Assembly: GCF_000374085.1 (NCBI RefSeq)
Contig: NZ_KB893559.1
Coordinates: 73,316-137,315, forward strand
Source: Spirosoma spitsbergense DSM 19989
GTDB taxonomy: Bacteria; Bacteroidota; Bacteroidia; Cytophagales; Spirosomataceae
Length of the DNA stretch: 64,000 nucleotides
Reading direction: 5' to 3'
In this document: positions 59,120 through 64,000 of the stretch, piece after piece
Layout of the letters: every line of letters begins with the position of its first letter
Position numbering within the stretch: position 1 is the first letter of the stretch
Position numbers and translations under genes: made by a program
The notes under the pieces: model-generated
What the model was told of the DNA's origin: nothing
Seen by the model: the letters and a program-made list of their open reading frames with translations, nothing else
Databases searched by the model: none

Positions 59120-60400
59120 CTATTTACCACCAACAACAACTTCATCCAGGCTACCAGTTTTCAGGTATCGATTAGCCATTTCCATGATGTCGGCAGACGA
59201 AATAGCCCGAATTTTCTGAATGTACGTAGTCAAAAAATCGGCGGGCAACTGATCCAGTAAAATCACTTTATATCGGTCAGCGATTTCGAAGGGTGTGTTG
59301 AGGGCACCTACAAACTCTCCTGCCATGTAGTTTTTCACGGTTTCTAGTTCATCTTCCAATACAGGAACCGTTTGCAGGATGCGAATCTCCTTCTGGATCT
59401 CATCCAGCGTTTGCTGTGTATTTTCTTTGTTTACATCCGTTCCAATCAGAAAATATCCATCCTGCCGAAACGAAGGCATATTCGATGAAATGCCATAGGT
59501 AAAGCCTTTTTCTTCGCGGATGTTCTTCATCAGGCGCGAGCCAAAGTACCCCCCGAATATTTCATTCATGACCAGCATCTTGAAATAATCAGGATGGGAA
59601 CGGGTAAAAAGCCGACGGCCCAGGCGTATGGATGACTGGCTGCTATCCGGCTTTTCGGCAAGGGTAATGGCATTATTTTCTGTTACTATGGGGGCAGAGT
59701 AGCCGGGTAAGGTATCCGTTCTGACGGGTAATTGGCCCAGCACTCGGTTGATCAGTAAGACATCATTTTCTGTCGCATGCCCGGCCAGGATGAGCTGAAA
59801 AGGCCGGTTTCGGATAACCCGTTCGTAAAATTCGACGACATTGGCCTGCGTAAGCTGCTCTATGGCTTCGGGTTTCTGACTGCGGCCATACGGGTGTTCA
59901 CGACCAAATAGTTTTTCTCGAAACAGTACACCAGCCAGATACGCGTTCTTTTCGTAATTAACCCGCAGATTTTGCAGGGTAATATTCCGAAGGTCGTCCA
60001 GCTCTTTTTCGGGGAAGGTGGGTTCGTTCAGAAGTTCCTGTATCAGGGGCAGAACATCGGGCAGAAACTTAGTCAGGCAATAAATGACAAGGCTGGCCCG
60101 GTCTGGCCCGCTGTTCAATTCAATAAATGCCCCGTACCGGTCTATGTATTCACTTATCTGGGCCGATGAATGGGATGCTGTTCCCTCTACCAGCATTTTC
60201 ATGGCGAAGAAGGCGCTTCCCGGTACGTACTCATGCCAGGTTCCGGCATCGAAAACGCACTCCAGACGCAGCACTGGCTGTTGCGCTACCCTGATCATGT
60301 GCAGTGGGATACCGTTATCCAGGCGGTTCGACTCTACGAGGGGTAGCTGTATTTCGTGGATGGCCTGAAACGCTGGCGGCTGAGTTCTATTGAGGTTCAT
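59120..60400 (-). CDS. M16-family peptidase homologue without the zinc motif
   Basis: 426 residues from the ATG at 60398-60400 (MNLNRTQPPAFQAIHE). Two M16 lobes are recognisable: VESNRLDNGIPLHMIRVAQQ, PVLRLECVFDAGTWHEY, YEKNAYLAGVLFREKLFG, GFTYGISSNMPSF and the substrate-binding arginine/tyrosine region in the C-terminal lobe. Where active enzymes have HxxEH, this protein reads SAFFAMKMLVEGT, so zinc cannot be bound. It should be the non-catalytic partner (beta type) of an M16 pair, but no catalytic M16 gene is next to it. Between plsY and porV on the same strand. Confidence 0.88.
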   Translation of the reverse strand: MNLNRTQPPAFQAIHEIQLPLVESNRLDNGIPLHMIRVAQQPVLRLECVFDAGTWHEYVPGSAFFAMKMLVEGTASHSSAQISEYIDRYGAFIELNSGPDRASLVIYCLTKFLPDVLPLIQELLNEPTFPEKELDDLRNITLQNLRVNYEKNAYLAGVLFREKLFGREHPYGRSQKPEAIEQLTQANVVEFYERVIRNRPFQLILAGHATENDVLLINRVLGQLPVRTDTLPGYSAPIVTENNAITLAEKPDSSQSSIRLGRRLFTRSHPDYFKMLVMNEIFGGYFGSRLMKNIREEKGFTYGISSNMPSFRQDGYFLIGTDVNKENTQQTLDEIQKEIRILQTVPVLEDELETVKNYMAGEFVGALNTPFEIADRYKVILLDQLPADFLTTYIQKIRAISSADIMEMANRYLKTGSLDEVVVGGK

Positions 60401-60409
60401 ATAAGCGAA

Positions 60410-60472
60410 AGAGTGAGCGAGTGCAGGCACGAATGAACCGAATGGTTTTTCGTACCTGCACTCGCTCACTCT
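60410..60472. repeat. 24-bp inverted repeat between porV and the M16 gene
   Basis: Left arm 60410-60433 (starts AGAGTGAGCGAGTGCAGG), right arm 60449-60472, one mismatched pair out of 24. Located on the minus-strand transcript between the porV stop and the M16 start; no U-run. Confidence 0.85.
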
Positions 60473-60482
60473 CTGGTATTAA

Positions 60483-61664
60483 TTAAAAATCGTCGTTTGT
60501 CAATTCATCATCTCCACCAACCCGGTTGGCGCCGGTCAGGTTCAGCAGCAACGAGATACGAAACGTATCCGCCAGTGGATTACCCTGCTTTACCGGAATC
60601 AGGTACGAGAAATCGACCCCGAACCGTTGCTGAAGCCGCAACCCTATACCGGCAGTCACATATTTGCGACCTCCTTTTTCATTCGACTCGTTGAAGTAAC
60701 CAACGCGGGCCGCAAATTGGTCGTTGTACCAGTATTCAACGCCCGATGAGATGGTAATTTCTTTCAGCTCTTCACTAAAGCCCCCGGGCGCATCGGCAAA
60801 CGAACCAAAGACCGAACTGAAGTAATCTTTGTTGGCATTCAGGTTAACGCCATTAACAATATTAGGCGTTGGCACCATCAGTTTGTTGGCATCTACCACA
60901 AAATTGAACTTGTTGTATTGATCGGAGAAGATGGTAAGCCGGGTTCCAAGACGAAGATTCGTAGGAATGAAGTAACTCTGGGTACCGCCGTAATTAATAC
61001 GACCACCGAGGTTTGAGATCATACCACCAAAAGCCCAGCCAATTCCTTTCCCCGTAGCATTGTCACGGGATTCGTTTTGGTAATAGGCACTAATGTCGGC
61101 TGCTGCCGTAGCCCCTGGCTTCAGGCCCGGATTGCTGCTACCGGCCGCCAGATTGGAGTTCAGGTATTTAAGATCGACAGCCAGAGAGAAGTTTTGCGAA
61201 AGCTTTTGGGCAAACGAAGCCGTAATGGCGTATTCACGGGAATTGAACGTACCGGCGGCAACGCCCGTTGCCGTCGTAAAATCAACCGTTCCCAGATCGA
61301 AGTATAGCAGTGAACCCGCTATAACCGAATTCTTACCCACTTTCGAGTAACCACTCAGGTAGGTGTAGTACATATCGCCAATCAGGTTGCGTAACCAGGG
61401 CGTGTACGACAGTGAAGCACCTTTGTCCTGCTTGGCAAAGACAAGCTTCGATGGGTTCCAGTAAACGGCATTCGCATCAGGGTCGCCCAACGCCACCCCC
61501 GCATCCCCTAACGCTCCTGAGCGGGCATCGGGCGTGAAATTCAAAAAAGGCACCGATGATGTGGGAATATTTAGCGGTGTGCCGTTAAGCGTGGTTTGGG
61601 CCGATACTGCAAGGGGGAGGAAGGTGCAAACGCCCAGAAGAACACGAAGAAAATGGTGCTTCAT
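60483..61664 (-). CDS. porV: type IX secretion outer-membrane protein PorV
   Basis: 393 residues from the ATG at 61662-61664 (MKHHFLRVLLGVCTFLPLAV, signal peptide to SAQ). PorV/LptO features: VPFLNFTPDARSGALGDAGV, DANAVYWNPSKLVFA, WLRNLIGDMYYTYLSGYSKV, and a FadL-like barrel ending FRISLLLNLTGANRVGGDDE. PorV shuttles T9SS cargo from the translocon to the attachment complex and binds PorU. It follows porU by 118 bp on the same strand. A TAATTTTG box on the minus strand at 61725-61732 could give it an extra promoter. Confidence 0.93.
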   Translation of the reverse strand: MKHHFLRVLLGVCTFLPLAVSAQTTLNGTPLNIPTSSVPFLNFTPDARSGALGDAGVALGDPDANAVYWNPSKLVFAKQDKGASLSYTPWLRNLIGDMYYTYLSGYSKVGKNSVIAGSLLYFDLGTVDFTTATGVAAGTFNSREYAITASFAQKLSQNFSLAVDLKYLNSNLAAGSSNPGLKPGATAAADISAYYQNESRDNATGKGIGWAFGGMISNLGGRINYGGTQSYFIPTNLRLGTRLTIFSDQYNKFNFVVDANKLMVPTPNIVNGVNLNANKDYFSSVFGSFADAPGGFSEELKEITISSGVEYWYNDQFAARVGYFNESNEKGGRKYVTAGIGLRLQQRFGVDFSYLIPVKQGNPLADTFRISLLLNLTGANRVGGDDELTNDDF

Positions 61665-61724
61665 ACAATAAGTGTTGGTCAACAACAGCGGTTAATTATG
61701 GTGAGTATGGCCGTGCTGTGCGGC

Positions 61725-61732
61725 CAAAATTA
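61725..61732 (-). promoter_or_regulatory. candidate -7 box for porV
   Basis: TAATTTTG on the minus strand matches TAnnTTTG, 61 bp before the porV ATG. No -33 TTG at the expected spacing. Confidence 0.35.
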
Positions 61733-61782
61733 CAAGTAAACGTTGGATTAGAAAAAACGCGACCGTTTTAAGTCGCTTTAAT

Positions 61783-64000
61783 TTACTTTGTTAATACAAT
61801 TCGTCCGGTGCCGGTAGCCACTGACCCATCCACTGCCGACCGAATGTCGATCCGAACGATGTACAGGCCATTCGCCAATGGCTGCCCTCCCTCCGTCAGA
61901 CCGTTCCATTCGCCAACGGTTACGGTCGATTCACAATTAATGCACTGCCCCGTTTGCTGGTTGAGCAACCGGCTGTTCAGGTCGTAAACACCCACTGTCC
62001 AGTCAAGCGGTTCGCCCGAACGGTTGAGTTCGACCGTCAGTGCGGTTTGAGTTACAACCGGGTTTGGACTGGCTTTGAGTGCCCGTAATGCTAACCCCGG
62101 CCGCTCAGAAACTACTATGGTCAACGTGCCCTCAGTTGAATTATTGTTGATATCCCAGGCTTTGACCCGAATCGTATACGTACCCGGAAGCACTTGTCTA
62201 AACCGGTACTGTACCACCCCCTGCCGACCGCTGGAGCCGCTTGCCACGTAATACTCATTGAGTATGACTACCGGCAGATTACCCAACCGGGCGATCAGCT
62301 CATGGCCTATGCCAGACCGCGCAATATTGATACCCTGATTATCAGACAAATCAATACGCAGCGTTACATCAGGCCCGGAAACCTGCACGATACCTTTATT
62401 AACAGTACCACCAACAATGGAAAGGGCCACTGCGGGCGGCTCGGTGTCAATACTGTCAGCAAAAACACTACCACCTATTCGTAAGCTATCATCGCTCCCT
62501 GTTGCATCCTGCAAACTATCTGCCCGCACAGCATATAAATACAATTTCCCTTTACCTACGGTGTAATCAATATCTTTGGGCATGGTGAAGCGGGCTGTAA
62601 ACCGGCCCTGCTGTACCGCTACCTGACCCGTAAAAATCGGGTTACGAAACGCCTGGTAGGTCATTTTAGGGCTTGCGGCATCGAGGCCAAGTGTTGTGTG
62701 GTTTGTTGCTTTGTCGTACAATGACAGTTGCGCCGTTCCCGTAAAATCAGTGAGCCGCTGGCCTTGCTGCCGAATTTCCCCTTTCAATTCAACTGTTTGC
62801 AGGGCATGTAACGTGTCGAGCGTATTGGACGTTATCGTTCTGCCGTTTACCTGCGTCAGGATGGCCTGGGCCTTTGGGTAAGCCAGCCGCAGAGAAGGGT
62901 CGCCCAACAGGGCAAAATTTCGATTGACGGGTCCGCTCAAACTATTGTTTTTTGTGGCTTGCATTACCTCACCCAGGCGAGGCATCTGGCCATTTATCGG
63001 GGTGAAAACGGCGTTATAAAATGCCTGATTCAGGAGCAGGTTGGTATTGGCATATACGGGGCGCGTTGTGGTGAGCAGGCCAATACCGCCCCCCGTTCGG
63101 CTCAACAACGTTAGTTCGGCCCCGGAAATAACGCTAGGGTCATCATATCGCCCAAACTGGCAGGTGGCCGTCACGAACAGCGGTAAGCGCGCATTTTTCC
63201 AGGAGAGTATATCCTGAAGCGTCACTACCTGCTCGTCGGCCAATCCTATTATTCCCCCGTGACCACTGTAATTGATAATTAATCGCCCATCGGCCACCGC
63301 CTGATTGATGAGTTGATTGATAACCGGTGCTTTTTGTCCATTGGCCGTATTCTCCTGCGGATAGTCGTCCAGAAAAATGCGCTCAGGCCGATAAGCAGGC
63401 GCTGTTTTCTCCACGAGTTTGGCCATTTGGTCGGCATCCTGCTGATGAATGTTATAATCACCATCATCAGCCACCAGCATCACCCGCGTTTGCCAGTCAC
63501 CGGTAATCGACGCATCCGAACTGTACCGGATAAGTTTATCGACCATCGTTCGGGCCTCGTCGGTTGATTTTACCGGCAATCGCCCTACGCCAATATCCAG
63601 TTGGTAATCGCCCAGGTTATTTTCCGGCCACTCGCCCTCATCGGTATCCATGAAGCCAAAATAATCGTCGGATGAGTAACTCAGAACCGGATGCAGTGAT
63701 TCACGACTTTCGTATACCGGAACCATGTTGTCCAGCTGCGTAGCGTTGACTTGTCCTGACAGGTTTCGATAATCGTATGTAGCGTCGCCAAATAGCAGCA
63801 GATAGCGCAGTTTATCGGGCTGTTTCTGGTAAAAATACCGGGCCATATCCCGAATGGCGGTTGGGTCGGGCTGGCCCGATCCAAACTCATTATAGACTTG
63901 CTGTGTGGTAACGACTAAAACAGTAAGCTGGTCGTTATCGCGCCGAAATTTAGCCAGTCGTTCGGCCTGATCCCGCCAGGCAGCGGGCGTAACAAGTATA
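61783..64000 (-). CDS. porU: type IX secretion sortase PorU, C-terminal part
   Basis: Runs off the right edge; the frame is open from 64000 to the stop at 61783, 739 codons seen. Peptidase C25 (gingipain-like) core: LLLFGDATYDYRN, the catalytic His in INYSGHGGIIGL and Cys in FVTATCQFGRYDDP, then LTTTRPVYA and FALLGDPSLRLAYP. An Ig-like region follows, then a T9SS-type C-terminal domain (ANGLYIVRIDIRS). PorU removes the sorting domain of T9SS cargo and joins it to anionic lipopolysaccharide. The porU-porV order is conserved in Bacteroidota. Confidence 0.95.
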   Translation of the reverse strand, partial: ILVTPAAWRDQAERLAKFRRDNDQLTVLVVTTQQVYNEFGSGQPDPTAIRDMARYFYQKQPDKLRYLLLFGDATYDYRNLSGQVNATQLDNMVPVYESRESLHPVLSYSSDDYFGFMDTDEGEWPENNLGDYQLDIGVGRLPVKSTDEARTMVDKLIRYSSDASITGDWQTRVMLVADDGDYNIHQQDADQMAKLVEKTAPAYRPERIFLDDYPQENTANGQKAPVINQLINQAVADGRLIINYSGHGGIIGLADEQVVTLQDILSWKNARLPLFVTATCQFGRYDDPSVISGAELTLLSRTGGGIGLLTTTRPVYANTNLLLNQAFYNAVFTPINGQMPRLGEVMQATKNNSLSGPVNRNFALLGDPSLRLAYPKAQAILTQVNGRTITSNTLDTLHALQTVELKGEIRQQGQRLTDFTGTAQLSLYDKATNHTTLGLDAASPKMTYQAFRNPIFTGQVAVQQGRFTARFTMPKDIDYTVGKGKLYLYAVRADSLQDATGSDDSLRIGGSVFADSIDTEPPAVALSIVGGTVNKGIVQVSGPDVTLRIDLSDNQGINIARSGIGHELIARLGNLPVVILNEYYVASGSSGRQGVVQYRFRQVLPGTYTIRVKAWDINNNSTEGTLTIVVSERPGLALRALKASPNPVVTQTALTVELNRSGEPLDWTVGVYDLNSRLLNQQTGQCINCESTVTVGEWNGLTEGGQPLANGLYIVRIDIRSAVDGSVATGTGRIVLTK

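Noticed and set aside
1-64000. tRNA or rRNA genes
   Set aside because: No T-loop GGTTCGAATCC-like stretch with a supporting cloverleaf and no rRNA sequence was noticed on either strand; a covariance search was not possible.

Overview
The window reads as a chromosomal segment of a gliding-type Bacteroidota, most likely order Cytophagales (Spirosoma-like). The evidence is: type IX secretion components (PorU, PorV); gliding lipoprotein GldH and GldE; secreted subtilases with T9SS sorting tails; a Bacteroidota-only long PurF-like amidotransferase; a mutY-ssb-gldE block; an ECF sigma factor beside crtI-crtB; and promoters of the Bacteroidota type (TTG, about 20 nt, TAnnTTTG). No rRNA, tRNA, CRISPR array, prophage or intact IS was found. 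Assignment below order level is inference.

Layout. 1-2271: truncated YjbH-like outer-membrane protein, an outer-membrane barrel protein and an alanine-rich lipoprotein, all on the minus strand. 2272-3179: AT-rich non-coding spacer. 3180-7590: tesA-like esterase divergent from a ybbA/ybbP-like ABC transporter (the E. coli arrangement), with a 192-bp MITE-like element between them. 7814-11331: gatB, a TlpA-type thioredoxin lipoprotein and proC. 11520-17000: a JmjC/cupin-like protein, crtB, crtI, an ECF sigma factor and a KdsD/KpsF-type isomerase. 17106-21977: recQ, purD and a RicT/PSP1 protein. 22034-24477: a BlaI/BlaR1-type regulatory set with a split downstream ORF. 24591-29236: gldH, a PAP2 phosphatase, a PurF-like amidotransferase and a vanadium-haloperoxidase-like lipoprotein. 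29407-31503: dnaG.

31575-36061 is the accessory-looking part: AT-richer, with long spacers, a coiled-coil hypothetical, an orphan LuxR-type regulator with a degenerate receiver, a four-helix membrane LytTR regulator, a 54-aa peptide gene that looks like a RiPP precursor, and immediately behind it an LpxL-like acyltransferase with a PqqD/RRE-like C-terminus. This last set is my best candidate for an undescribed system, possibly a lipid-modified ribosomal peptide with its own sensor.

36160-42503 is housekeeping: RNase E/G, a 29-aa AURKAIP1/COX24-type ribosomal protein, a TPR protein, HU, mutY, ssb and gldE. 42522-53626: a membrane protein, a DUF3500 protein and three subtilases, two of them tandem T9SS cargo paralogues. 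53868-64000: purB, a coiled-coil/barrel protein, an M20 dipeptidase, plsY, a catalytically dead M16 peptidase homologue, porV and the 3' part of porU. PorU and PorV export and process cargo such as the two tandem subtilases, so part of the secretion machine and some likely substrates sit in the same window.

Many spacers carry long, nearly perfect inverted repeats or tandem arrays built of short recurring words (GAGTGAG, TCATTGA, ATTCATA, TTATCCA), often with a 7-nt period. They are described as a separate observation.
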